Positions 40,089-47,897 of a DNA stretch of 48,096 nt are shown here, in pieces. The stretch is taken from NCBI GenBank assembly GCA_001781035.1, contig MFKK01000013.1, positions 1-48,096 on the forward strand, in the 5' to 3' direction. The DNA comes from Candidatus Jorgensenbacteria bacterium RIFCSPLOWO2_01_FULL_45_25b. Its GTDB lineage: Bacteria > Patescibacteriota > Minisyncoccia > UBA6257 > GWB1-50-10. The stretch's first letter is position 1. Every line of letters starts with the position of its first letter. Made by a program: the position numbers and the translations under genes. The notes beneath the pieces were generated by a model. It made no database searches and was not told where the DNA came from. It saw only the letters and a list, made by a program, of their open reading frames with translations.

Positions 40089-41180
40089 TTATTTCTTCAG
40101 CTTAAGATATATTCTTCTCTCCTCGAGCTTAACCGTCTGAATAATAAACCCATACTCCTTGTCGCGCAGAAGAGCGTCTTTCATCTCCTGTACTCCTCCA
40201 AATTCAGTAACGTGAATCTGTCCTTGCACGCCACCGAGATCAATAATCGCGCCAAACGGGTGAAAGGCGTATACACGCCCGCGAACCTCCGCGCCCTCCT
40301 TGAAAAGTTCAGACGTCTTCTCCCAAGGATCAGCCTTCAAGGCTTTGAGGGAAAGGTATATTTTTCCGTCTTTAATTTCAATAATTTTTGCCGTTACCTG
40401 CTCGTCAATGGAAACGACCTCTTTTGGATTCTCAATCAAGCGGTAATCAAGCTCGGAAATGTGAATAAGCCCCTCAACTGCCGGATTATCGGTAAATCGG
40501 ATAAACGCTCCAAAGCTCGCGACTCCGGAAATAACGCCCTCAATAATCTGTCCAACGCTATACTGCTCCGCGAATCGCTTCATGCTATCTTCGGTTGCCG
40601 CGCGCTCGGAAATAATAAGCTTATCGCTCTTGGAATTCACGTCAATGATTTTCACGGAGAAATCCTCCTTCAAAAGACGCTGAAGTTCCTGAACAATTTT
40701 TGCCTTGTCTCCGTCCTGTACCTTTGGATAGTGCTCGGGAGAAAGCTGGGAAAGAGGCAAAAATGCCTTTAGTCCCGCGATATCGGCAATAAGCCCGCCC
40801 TTATTAAAACCGCTTGGTCGAATAGTAAACGCCTCATCTTTCTCTCTAAGTTCGTTGACCTCCTCCCACGCCTTCTGCTTGCCGGCATCCGCGATAGAAA
40901 GCTCCACAAACCCCTCCTCGTTGTCGGGACTGATAACCTTTCCAAAAACAATACTTCCTGCCTGAAGCCCGCGAACCATCTCGCGCGCGTGAACAAGCTC
41001 TCCGCCATACACCGCTCCGGTTCCATTCTTTCCCAAATCAACAAGCATAAGCTTTGAGCCCTTATGAAGAACCGTTCCCGAAACAACATCTCCGGGTTTT
41101 AGGGAGGCAAAGAGGGCGGGAAAGTCGTGAAGCACCTGATGCAACAACGATTGGGGTTTTGGTTTTAGAATAGTTTGCAT
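40089..41180 (-). CDS. rpsA: 30S ribosomal protein S1 (four S1 domains)
   Basis: S1 helps mRNA bind the 30S subunit. The start is set at the ATG at 41178-41180 (363 aa, MQTILKPKPQSLL), because the promoter -10 lies just 10 bp upstream. Two earlier ATG codons at 41189 and 41219 fall at or before the expected transcription start. Four S1 repeats are visible: GDVVSGTVLHKGSKLMLVDL, GSIVFGKVISPD onward with the SGFNKGGLIADIAGLKAFLP unit, GQIIEGVISGVASFGAFIRF, and GAEVRGRVYAFHPFGAIIDL. E. coli S1 has six domains; four is usual for compact genomes. Confidence 0.9.
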   Translation of the reverse strand: MQTILKPKPQSLLHQVLHDFPALFASLKPGDVVSGTVLHKGSKLMLVDLGKNGTGAVYGGELVHAREMVRGLQAGSIVFGKVISPDNEEGFVELSIADAGKQKAWEEVNELREKDEAFTIRPSGFNKGGLIADIAGLKAFLPLSQLSPEHYPKVQDGDKAKIVQELQRLLKEDFSVKIIDVNSKSDKLIISERAATEDSMKRFAEQYSVGQIIEGVISGVASFGAFIRFTDNPAVEGLIHISELDYRLIENPKEVVSIDEQVTAKIIEIKDGKIYLSLKALKADPWEKTSELFKEGAEVRGRVYAFHPFGAIIDLGGVQGQIHVTEFGGVQEMKDALLRDKEYGFIIQTVKLEERRIYLKLKK

Positions 41181-41190
41181 AACGCTCATC

Positions 41191-41219
41191 AGAATACATA
41201 TAGAAAGGAGGCGTGTCAA
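41191..41219 (-). promoter_or_regulatory. rpsA promoter
   Basis: On the minus strand TTGACA (41214-41219), exactly 17 bp, TATTCT (41191-41196). The start codon follows 10 bp after the -10, leaving a leader of only a few nt. Confidence 0.75.
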
Positions 41220-41257
41220 ACAACTGGAGCAGATTTATTTCCATTGAAAAAAATTTC

Positions 41258-41288
41258 TATAAGCTATAAGCTATAAGCTATAAGCTAA
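41258..41288. repeat. TATAAGC tandem micro-repeat
   Basis: Four copies of the 7-mer TATAAGC lie between the rpsA promoter and the MBL-fold gene, ending 6 bp before its ATG. Confidence 0.85.
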
Positions 41289-41293
41289 AAAAT

Positions 41294-41881
41294 ATGGTTA
41301 TCACATATCAAGGAGAAAACTACTTTCGTATTCAGTCGGGGAGCTTTACCGTTCTTATAGACCCGATAAATTCCCGCTCGTTCAAGGGAGCGAATATTAT
41401 TCTAAACACCCTAAAACCTCCGCTTGTGGAACACGGCGAGGAAGAAAAAGAAGAATATCTCTGGATAGAAAATGGGGGAGAATACGAAACGGATGGGATG
41501 CGAATTTATGGCTGGGGAGCGGACAATGAAAACAAAAAAACAGTAACGGCATATCTCTTTGAGTTGGAAGATATTCGGGTAGGAGTGTTGGGGCATCTTC
41601 ATCATGAACCAACTCCCGAACTGATAAGTAAGCTGGAAGAAATTGACATATTAATTCTGCCCGGAGGAGGGTCTCCGTATATAAGCGAGGCGAACGCCGC
41701 AAAACTGGTTCGTGAGATTGAGCCGGGCATTGTTATTCCCTCTCTCTTCACCAAAGAACCGAAGAAATTTTTTGCCGAGCTAAGCCAGTCGCCGAAAGAA
41801 GAAGAAAAGCTGGTGGTTAAGAAAAAGGATATTAAGGAAGAAGGCATGGTAATTGCCTACCTTGCGAATCCAAAACCCTAA
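41294..41881 (+). CDS. MBL-fold (UlaG-like) protein lacking the metal motif
   Basis: 195 aa with the overall pattern of UlaG-type metallo-beta-lactamase proteins: ITYQGENYFRIQSGSFTVLI, DPINSRSFKGANIILNTL, VGVLGHLHHEPTPELISKL, then DILILPGGGSPYISEANAAK and EPGIVIPSLF. The HxHxDH zinc motif expected after the second strand is missing (it reads TLKPPLVEHGEE), so hydrolase activity is doubtful. It is followed 11 bp later by a membrane protein and then gyrA. In Patescibacteria this trio may be one transcription unit; the role is unknown. Confidence 0.75.
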   Translation: MVITYQGENYFRIQSGSFTVLIDPINSRSFKGANIILNTLKPPLVEHGEEEKEEYLWIENGGEYETDGMRIYGWGADNENKKTVTAYLFELEDIRVGVLGHLHHEPTPELISKLEEIDILILPGGGSPYISEANAAKLVREIEPGIVIPSLFTKEPKKFFAELSQSPKEEEKLVVKKKDIKEEGMVIAYLANPKP

Positions 41882-41892
41882 ACTGGTTATAA

Positions 41893-42351
41893 ATGGGATA
41901 TTTTGAAAACATAGACAAAAAACTCAAAGAGATACAGCGGTCAGACGAGAAGACAAAACAAAGATGGCTCATTTTCCTCTCGAGCGTTTCTATGGCGCTT
42001 GTGATACTCCTTTGGGTTCTATATCTTAAGGCGAGCCTGCCAACATTAAACAAAAAAACAGAAAAAGTGGATAATCCGAAAGAAGAATCAATTTGGATTA
42101 TTTTCGGAGAAGGACTCAAAGTCATCATGAAAAACATGGAGAAGGATATCGGGGAAGCAACTCGGAAAACCCAAGAGACTGTGGAAAAAATAAAAGAACA
42201 AACAAACAAAGAAAACTCCCCCGCTCTTGAAACACAGACGGAAAAACAGGAAGAAAAAAAGGTTAACTCTTCAACGCCTTTAGCGTCGCAAGCGACAAGC
42301 ACAACGGAAGAAGAAAAATCAACATCAACAAATAACAAAGAGACGCAATAA
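41893..42351 (+). CDS. Single-pass membrane protein, 152 aa
   Basis: A cytosolic helical N-terminus (MGYFENIDKKLKEIQRSDEK) is followed by one membrane helix at ~25-46 (WLIFLSSVSMALVILLWVLY). The outer tail is charged and Ser/Thr/Lys/Glu-rich, with a coiled-coil section around 78-105 (KVIMKNMEKDIGEATRKTQE). The last ~45 residues are low complexity. It ends 9 bp before gyrA, so the two are probably cotranscribed. No family is recognised. Confidence 0.7.
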   Translation: MGYFENIDKKLKEIQRSDEKTKQRWLIFLSSVSMALVILLWVLYLKASLPTLNKKTEKVDNPKEESIWIIFGEGLKVIMKNMEKDIGEATRKTQETVEKIKEQTNKENSPALETQTEKQEEKKVNSSTPLASQATSTTEEEKSTSTNNKETQ

Positions 42352-42360
42352 GTAAGAAGT

Positions 42361-44850
42361 ATGCCAAAAGCAAAAACACAAGAATCGGAACCAGAACCGA
42401 TAAAACGGGACGCGATTGAAACTCGTGAAATTACCGAAGAACTCAAGGAGTCGTATCTGGACTACGCGATGTCGGTTATCGTCGCGCGGGCGCTTCCCGA
42501 CGTCCGCGACGGCTTAAAGCCGGTACACCGAAGAATCCTCTGGGCGATGTGGGACATGGGGCTTACTTCGGGCACGAAGTTTGTCAAATCCGCCCGCGTG
42601 GTTGGAGAAGTATTGGGAAAATATCACCCGCACGGAGATATGGCGGTGTACGATTCCATGGTGCGAATGGCGCAGGACTTCTCGCTTCGGTATCCCCTAA
42701 TACAAGGCCAGGGAAATTTTGGAAGCGTTGACGGTGATGGAGCGGCCGCCCAGCGGTACACGGAATGTCGTCTCTCAAAAATCTCCTCCGAAATGCTCGC
42801 GGATATTGAAAAAGAAACCGTAAAGTGGAATCCAAACTACGACGCTTCGCGGGAAGAACCAAACGTCCTCCCCGCGAAACTTCCCAACCTTCTCCTAAAC
42901 GGCACAATGGGAATCGCGGTCGGAATGGCAACCTCAATTCCTCCGCACAACCTGGGAGAGCTCGTGGACGGCATCGCTTATCTGATTGATAATCCGGAGG
43001 CGACAATCGCGGATATTATGGAGCACATTCCGGGTCCCGATTTTCCAACCGGAGGGATTATGTATGACAGAAAAGCAATCGCGGAAGCGTACGCGACCGG
43101 ACGCGGAAGCATCGTGGTTCGGGCAGTCTCCGAGATTGAGGAAAAAAAGCAAAATAATTATCAAATCATCATCACGGAAATTCCGTATCAGGTAAACAAA
43201 TCCGACCTTATCATCAAAATGGCGGAGCTGGTAACGGATAAAAAAATTGAAGGGGTAAAAGATCTTCGCGACGAATCCGACAGAGAGGGTATGCGAATCG
43301 TGATTGAGACAAAAGCCGACGCGGAACCGCAAAAAATTTTAAACCAGTTTTATCAACATACCGACCTTCAGAAAAGCTTTCATTTGAATATGATTGCCCT
43401 TGTAGACGGCATCCAGCCACGCCTCCTCTCCCTGAAGGATATTCTTGCCGAATATATTAAACACAGAAAAGTTGTCGTGAAGCGCAGAACCGAATTTGAC
43501 CTGAAGAAGGCGGAAGATAGGGCGCATATTTTGGAGGGGCTTGTAAAAGCGCTGGATGTTATTGATAGGGTAATAGCGACGATTAGAAAATCAAAAGATC
43601 GCGACGAGGCGAAAGTAAACCTTGTAAAAACCTTCGCTTTCACCGAAATACAGGCGGTGGCAATTTTAGAAATGCGCCTTTCCACGCTTGCCGCTCTGGA
43701 ACGCGAGAAGCTGGAGGATGAGCTGAAGGAGAAGAAAAAACTGATTGCCGAACTCCAGCTTATCTTAAAGGAACCAAAACGAATTCTCGGAATCATCAAG
43801 CAGGAGCTCTCGGATGTTCAAAAACAGTTTGGCGACGAGAGAAGGACAAAAATAATAAAAAGCGGATTAAAAGAGTTTCGGGAAGAAGATCTTGTTCCCG
43901 AAGAAGATGTCATCATCACGCTCACAAGAAGCGGCTACATTAAGCGCATGCCCCCGGGAACCTTTAAGGCGCAAAGAAGAGGAGGGAAGGGATTAATTGG
44001 CTCGGAACTCAAGGAAGAAGACGTGATAGAGCATTTCACTTCGGCGTCCACTCACGACAATCTCCTCTTTTTCACGGATCGCGGGAAGGTCTTTCAAACA
44101 AAAGTATACGAAGTTCCGGTCGCGACTCGCACTTCCAAGGGCAAGATGATTTTCAACTTTTTGGACATCCCGCAGGGAGAGAGCGTAAGCGCGATTATTT
44201 CTTATTCCGGCAAAGAGGGTGATGAGAACAAAAAAAACAAATTCCTTGTGATGCTCACCAAACATGGTCTGATTAAAAAAACCGCCCTGGAAGAGTTTGG
44301 AAATGTCCGAAAAACGGGCATCATAGCGATTAATCTGAAATCCGAAGACGCCCTTCGCTGGGTCATGCCGTCCGGCGGAAAAGACGAGCTGGTAACCGTA
44401 ACCGCGAAAGGACAATCCATCCGATTCAAAGAATCCGACGTGCGTCCGATGGGAAGAACGGCCTCTGGTGTAACCGCGATTAAGCTGAAAAAAGAAGACG
44501 AGGTCGCGGGACTTGGTATAATAAAAGGAAATACAAAAGCGGAAGGAGAAAGGCGCCTGCTCATCGTAACGTCAAACGGATTCGCGAAACAGACGAAAAT
44601 TAAAGAATACAAAATTCAGAATCGCGGAGGGTCGGGAATCAAAACGGCAAAGGTAACTCCAAAAACGGGAATCGTCATCGCCGCGAGAATTCTTGGCGAG
44701 GAAGACGAGGAGATGATTGCCTTCTCCTCAAAAGGGCAGGCAATCAGAACCGAATTGAAAAATATCCGAGTCGCGGGGCGCGACACGCAAGGCGTCCGCG
44801 TCATGAATCTGAAGTCAGGAGACAAACTAGTGGGAACAGTTTGCTTATAA
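42361..44850 (+). CDS. gyrA: DNA gyrase subunit A
   Basis: GyrA cuts and rejoins DNA to introduce negative supercoils with GyrB. The protein is 829 aa. It starts with the breakage domain ([20 protein letters not shown]), catalytic Tyr133 in AAAQRYTE, and the long coiled coil. The C-terminal beta-pinwheel carries the GyrA box QRRGGKG (~540), which separates it from ParC. In the quinolone region the sequence is [10 protein letters not shown]: Met94 replaces the Ser at E. coli position 83, while Asp98 is kept. gyrB is not in the window. Confidence 0.97.
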   Translation: MPKAKTQESEPEPIKRDAIETREITEELKESYLDYAMSVIVARALPDVRDGLKPVHRRILWAMWDMGLTSGTKFVKSARVVGEVLGKYHPHGDMAVYDSMVRMAQDFSLRYPLIQGQGNFGSVDGDGAAAQRYTECRLSKISSEMLADIEKETVKWNPNYDASREEPNVLPAKLPNLLLNGTMGIAVGMATSIPPHNLGELVDGIAYLIDNPEATIADIMEHIPGPDFPTGGIMYDRKAIAEAYATGRGSIVVRAVSEIEEKKQNNYQIIITEIPYQVNKSDLIIKMAELVTDKKIEGVKDLRDESDREGMRIVIETKADAEPQKILNQFYQHTDLQKSFHLNMIALVDGIQPRLLSLKDILAEYIKHRKVVVKRRTEFDLKKAEDRAHILEGLVKALDVIDRVIATIRKSKDRDEAKVNLVKTFAFTEIQAVAILEMRLSTLAALEREKLEDELKEKKKLIAELQLILKEPKRILGIIKQELSDVQKQFGDERRTKIIKSGLKEFREEDLVPEEDVIITLTRSGYIKRMPPGTFKAQRRGGKGLIGSELKEEDVIEHFTSASTHDNLLFFTDRGKVFQTKVYEVPVATRTSKGKMIFNFLDIPQGESVSAIISYSGKEGDENKKNKFLVMLTKHGLIKKTALEEFGNVRKTGIIAINLKSEDALRWVMPSGGKDELVTVTAKGQSIRFKESDVRPMGRTASGVTAIKLKKEDEVAGLGIIKGNTKAEGERRLLIVTSNGFAKQTKIKEYKIQNRGGSGIKTAKVTPKTGIVIAARILGEEDEEMIAFSSKGQAIRTELKNIRVAGRDTQGVRVMNLKSGDKLVGTVCL

Positions 44851-44880
44851 GATTAAAGAGAAAGGATTAAGGATTAAAGA
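44851..44880. repeat. Left inverted micro-repeat of four-helix cassette 2
   Basis: GATTAAAGAGAAAGGATTAA continuing with GGATTAAAGA up to the ATG. GATTAAGGATTAA is found in reverse complement in the right flank. Its AAGGA, 7 bp before the ATG, can serve as ribosome site. Confidence 0.75.
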
Positions 44881-45285
44881 ATGCAACACGAAAAACAAGG
44901 AGAACGGGGACAAAAAGAAACATTGCACTCTTATAGAAATTTGCTCATTTGGCAAAAAGCATTTTTAATAGCAAAAGAAATTTATAAATTAACGGAGTTA
45001 TTTCCAAAAGAAGAAAGATACGGATTAATAAGTCAATTACGAAGAGCGGGAGTTTCGGTTGTATCAAACATTGCGGAAGGATTTAGTAGAAAAACAGAAA
45101 AAGAAAAAATACAATTTGCGGTAATTGCTTTTGGTTCGGCGGCAGAAATAGAAACACAGCTTCTTTTGGCGAAAGAGCTACAATTTGCCACAAAGGAAGA
45201 ATTTGAAAAAACAGAACATTTAGTATTAGAAGTAAGAAAAATACTAAACAGCTATTTATTAAAACAAAGACAAGTAAAACAATAA
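44881..45285 (+). CDS. Four-helix bundle protein (S23/IVP-like), cassette 2
   Basis: 134 aa with the family pattern: SYRNLLIWQKAFLIAKEIYK, LTELFPKEERYGLISQLRRA, GVSVVSNIAEGFSRKTEKEK, and GSAAEIETQLLLAKEL, ending in a long helix. The Q-R-RxxxSVxxNIAEG block is the signature shared with 23S rRNA intervening-sequence proteins. It is only distantly similar to the 119-aa copy at 161-520. It lies between gyrA and a solute-binding protein gene and has inverted GATTAAGGATTAA micro-repeats on both sides, so it too looks inserted. No rRNA gene is nearby. Confidence 0.9.
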   Translation: MQHEKQGERGQKETLHSYRNLLIWQKAFLIAKEIYKLTELFPKEERYGLISQLRRAGVSVVSNIAEGFSRKTEKEKIQFAVIAFGSAAEIETQLLLAKELQFATKEEFEKTEHLVLEVRKILNSYLLKQRQVKQ

Positions 45286-45289
45286 AACT

Positions 45290-45319
45290 CATTAATCCTT
45301 AATCTTTAATCCTTAGTCC
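45290..45319. repeat. Right inverted micro-repeat of four-helix cassette 2
   Basis: CATTAATCCTTAATC, then TTTAATCCTTAGTCC. TTAATCCTTAATC is the reverse complement of the left-flank GATTAAGGATTAA. The 20 bp at 45295-45314 also occur, identical, inside glyA. Confidence 0.8.
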
Positions 45320-45323
45320 TCGT

Positions 45324-46577
45324 ATGTCTCTGACAAAAACTCAATTCATTATCATAACCGCAGTCGGTGTTCTCGCGATTATTTTCTTTCTTATCTTCAA
45401 AGGTTTCATTCCCGGCCGTCAAATAATCCAAAAAGAGAAGCCGTCGGACGAAGAACAACAAATACAATTTTGGGGAGTATTTGATTCCGAAAAAGATTAT
45501 GAAACGGCAATCCGCGCTTTTGAGGAATACTACAAAAACGTACGGATTGAATATCGTGAGTTTAACGACCAGGCCTCCTACAACTCAACTCTCTTAGACG
45601 CCCTGGCAAGCGGAACCGGCCCCGACATCTTCATGGTTCGGAGCGATGATGTCGCGAGGAATCAAAATAAAATTGCTCCCTTTCCCGACGCCTCCTTGGC
45701 GGGAGTTGTCCGAAGCGCCTTCCCCCGCACCGTGGAAAGAGATTTTACAAGAGGCGGACAGGTATATGCCCTGTCTCTAAGCATTGATACGCTCGCTCTC
45801 ATATATAATCGGGCGCTTTTGAATCAGGCGGGCATTGTGTTTCCGCCAAAAACATGGGAGGAGCTGAAAAAAATAGCATCCTCTCTCACCCGATACAACA
45901 GCAAGGGAGAAATATCTCAAGCCGGAATTGCTCTGGGAGGCACCTCAAAAACGGTTTACGCGAATGGAGATATTGTAAGCACGCTCGCTCTTCAGGACGA
46001 AGTATCATCCGGCGGAGAACCGGAAACGGAAAAAGTGTTTGGAAGCAAGGGAGAGACAGCGATAAACACGTACAAGGAGTTCTCAAAGAATTGGAGCGAG
46101 GACATGCCCTACTCGCCGGACGCCTTTCGGGATGGGAGGGTGGCGATGATGCTTGGCTATGCTTCGGTTTTGAAAAACATGAAAGAAAAAAGCGTCTTTG
46201 TAGACCCGCAAATCGCCGCCATTCCTCAAATAGACGAAAAAAAAGCCGTTACGTATACAAAGTACTGGGGATATGCCGTTTCAAATCAAAGCGCGAAAAA
46301 AAATCTCGCGTGGGAATTTTTAACAAACCTTACGACAAACCAGTCTTTTTCGGAGAGTTATATGAAAGCTACCGGAAAACCGCCCGCCCTAAACTCGCTT
46401 ATTGAAGCTTACAAAAACGATGAAACCTTCGGAGTATTCGTAAAGCAGGCGCTTATCGCCTTCTCGCTTCCAAGCGGAAATGCCCTTCGTCTTGAGGAAA
46501 AAATAACGCAAAGCGTAGACGAGGCGATTTTAGGAAATATCTCTTCCAAGCAGGCGATTGAAGAGATACTAAGATAA
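45324..46577 (+). CDS. Extracellular solute-binding protein (family 1-like)
   Basis: 417 aa. An N-terminal membrane anchor or uncleaved signal (QFIIITAVGVLAIIFFLIFKG) has no lipobox Cys. The outer part follows the family 1 sugar-binding fold: QIQFWGVFDSEKDYETAIRA, DALASGTGPDIFMVRSDDVA, LSLSIDTLALIYNRALLNQA, FPPKTWEELKKIASSL, and DGRVAMMLGYASVLKNMKEK. Such proteins deliver sugars to ABC importers, but no permease or ATPase gene is adjacent, so the partner is unknown. It is followed by the pilin-like genes. Confidence 0.85.
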   Translation: MSLTKTQFIIITAVGVLAIIFFLIFKGFIPGRQIIQKEKPSDEEQQIQFWGVFDSEKDYETAIRAFEEYYKNVRIEYREFNDQASYNSTLLDALASGTGPDIFMVRSDDVARNQNKIAPFPDASLAGVVRSAFPRTVERDFTRGGQVYALSLSIDTLALIYNRALLNQAGIVFPPKTWEELKKIASSLTRYNSKGEISQAGIALGGTSKTVYANGDIVSTLALQDEVSSGGEPETEKVFGSKGETAINTYKEFSKNWSEDMPYSPDAFRDGRVAMMLGYASVLKNMKEKSVFVDPQIAAIPQIDEKKAVTYTKYWGYAVSNQSAKKNLAWEFLTNLTTNQSFSESYMKATGKPPALNSLIEAYKNDETFGVFVKQALIAFSLPSGNALRLEEKITQSVDEAILGNISSKQAIEEILR

Positions 46578-46597
46578 ATAAAAGTCATACGCAGGAC

Positions 46598-46623
46598 GTC
46601 GTTCATCCTTAAGGATGTGCGAC
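46598..46623 (+). promoter_or_regulatory. Hairpin leader before pilin-like gene 1
   Basis: GTCGTTCATCC and GGATGTGCGAC pair at 10 of 11 positions around TTAA. The word AAACATTAAAGTTG follows, comparable with AAACATTGAGTTCG at 47550. The stem also contains the GGATGTSCG word shared by all three leaders. Confidence 0.6.
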
Positions 46624-46653
46624 ATCTTAAACATTAAAGTTGTTATTTCAAGC

Positions 46654-47025
46654 ATGAAACGCATAATTCTTATTTCTCTTCTTCTTCCCCTCCTCACTCA
46701 CGCGAAACTGAACATAGACGAAAACTTCACGAATATCTGGACAGGAACGGGGGACTGCAACCTCTCAACCTCCAAAGTGGGCTGTACGCTCACGGATGGA
46801 TACGTGGTTGGCGCGAACATTCTGAAATTTCTTTTTGCTCTCGCGATTCCGATTACGGTGGGAATGTTTGTCTGGGGAGGGATTCAGCTTATGACCTCGG
46901 GCGCCTCGGGTGGCGACACGAAGAAGGCGAAAGAAACCATGAAAAACGCTATAATAGGGCTTGTGATAGCGCTCGCGGCAGTCCTCATTGTTAATCTCGT
47001 CAAAAAAATATTAACCGGAAGCTAA
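46654..47025 (+). CDS. Pilin-like two-helix protein 1 (VirB2/TrbC-like)
   Basis: 123 aa from the ATG at 46654; the earlier ATG at 46615 lies inside the leader hairpin. A signal peptide (KRIILISLLLPLLTHA) is followed by a short outer segment with two Cys (GDCNLSTSKVGCTLTDG). Two membrane helices follow, NILKFLFALAIPITVGMFVW and NAIIGLVIALAAVLIVNLV, joined by the basic loop SGASGGDTKKAKETMK. This is the VirB2/TrbC pilin layout. In Patescibacteria such genes come in tandem and are thought to form T4SS-type pili or surface fibres. That role is inferred. Confidence 0.8.
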   Translation: MKRIILISLLLPLLTHAKLNIDENFTNIWTGTGDCNLSTSKVGCTLTDGYVVGANILKFLFALAIPITVGMFVWGGIQLMTSGASGGDTKKAKETMKNAIIGLVIALAAVLIVNLVKKILTGS

Positions 47026-47029
47026 ACAG

Positions 47030-47060
47030 GATGTCCGTCCTTCTCGTGGAGGCCGGACAT
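47030..47060 (+). promoter_or_regulatory. Hairpin leader before pilin-like gene 2
   Basis: ATGTCCG (47031-47037) and CGGACAT (47054-47060) pair, with inner TCC/GGA. It is followed by TCCAAATGTTGAGT, matching the CCCAAACATTGAGT after the third leader. Confidence 0.65.
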
Positions 47061-47074
47061 TCCAAATGTTGAGT

Positions 47075-47464
47075 ATGTATAAAAAAATTCTGATGATAAT
47101 GTTCTTGGTGACGGTTATGATTTCAAAAACGGAATCAATTGCGCGATCGGAGGGCACAAATACAGGCGGACCGGAAACAAGAGTAGACACAAGAGTTCCG
47201 GGAGCCTCAATAGAACTCCCCGACCCTCTGGGAGGCGGTACAATCATAGACCTGCTCCGCAAGATAGTTGATTGGCTTCAAAAAATCGCAAACCCAATCG
47301 CGGCAATTATGATTATCTACGGCGCCTATCAGATTCTTTTCGCGGGAGGAGAGGCGGAAAAGGTAAAAACAGGAAGAAACACCATTATCTATGCCGCGGT
47401 CGGATATGGTATAATTCTAATCGGATGGGGGCTGACAAGCATCATCAGCGAATTCTTCGGTTAA
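47075..47464 (+). CDS. Pilin-like two-helix protein 2 (VirB2/TrbC-like)
   Basis: 129 aa from the ATG at 47075. The ATG at 47066 is rejected because it lies in the AAATGTTGAGT word, whose counterpart before pilin 3 is non-coding. Signal peptide YKKILMIMFLVTVMIS, then a ~45-residue outer segment (TNTGGPETRVDTRVPGASIE) longer than in the other two. Helices IANPIAAIMIIYGAYQILFA and NTIIYAAVGYGIILIGWGLT follow, with the GGEAEKVKTGR loop between them. It has the same VirB2-like plan and belongs to the same tandem array. No cysteines, unlike pilin 1. Confidence 0.8.
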   Translation: MYKKILMIMFLVTVMISKTESIARSEGTNTGGPETRVDTRVPGASIELPDPLGGGTIIDLLRKIVDWLQKIANPIAAIMIIYGAYQILFAGGEAEKVKTGRNTIIYAAVGYGIILIGWGLTSIISEFFG

Positions 47465-47486
47465 ATTAAATTAGAGAAATAAAAGG

Positions 47487-47556
47487 ATGTCCGTCAATTG
47501 TACGGCGGTACGGCGGAGGTTCGACCTCCTAGAGGAGGTCGAACCTCCCAAACATT
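47487..47556 (+). promoter_or_regulatory. Hairpin leader before pilin-like gene 3
   Basis: It starts GGATGTCCGTC, the same word as leader 2. A 34-bp near-perfect palindrome (47515-47548) follows, with arms GGAGGTTCGACCTCCT and AGGAGGTCGAACCTCC around AG. It ends with CCCAAACATTGAGT. Confidence 0.7.
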
Positions 47557-47574
47557 GAGTTCGTTAAAAAAAAC

Positions 47575-47892
47575 ATGCAAAAAAAAATAAAAAACCTCTC
47601 CATTTTTACAACGGCGCTTCTCGCCTCCATATACAAAAAAGCAGACGCCGCGACAGACAGCCTGGCCGATATTATAGGAATTCTTCAGAACGTCGTGGAC
47701 TGGGCGCAGGTATTTTTTTATGTCATCGCGGTGCTCTATATCATTTTAGGAGCCTGGGACTATCTTAATTCCGGTGGAGACGAGGGAAAGGTAAAGGACG
47801 CGAAAAACAAACTCCTCTATTCTCTGGTGGCAATCGCGATAGCGGTCATAGCCGGAGGAGTTGTAAATATAGTGGTAACTTTTGTAAACTAA
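47575..47892 (+). CDS. Pilin-like two-helix protein 3 (VirB2/TrbC-like)
   Basis: 105 aa. The start MQKKIKNLSIFTTALLASIY, then KKADAATDS, carries a signal peptide with an ADA-A cleavage site. The outer part is short (DSLADIIGILQNVVDW). Two helices follow: AQVFFYVIAVLYIILGAWDY and NKLLYSLVAIAIAVIAGGVV, separated by the LNSGGDEGKVKDAK loop. The Gly-Gly-x-Glu-x-Lys-Val loop is shared with pilin 2 (GGEAEKVKTG). It is the shortest of the tandem set. Confidence 0.82.
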   Translation: MQKKIKNLSIFTTALLASIYKKADAATDSLADIIGILQNVVDWAQVFFYVIAVLYIILGAWDYLNSGGDEGKVKDAKNKLLYSLVAIAIAVIAGGVVNIVVTFVN

Positions 47893-47897
47893 ATAGT

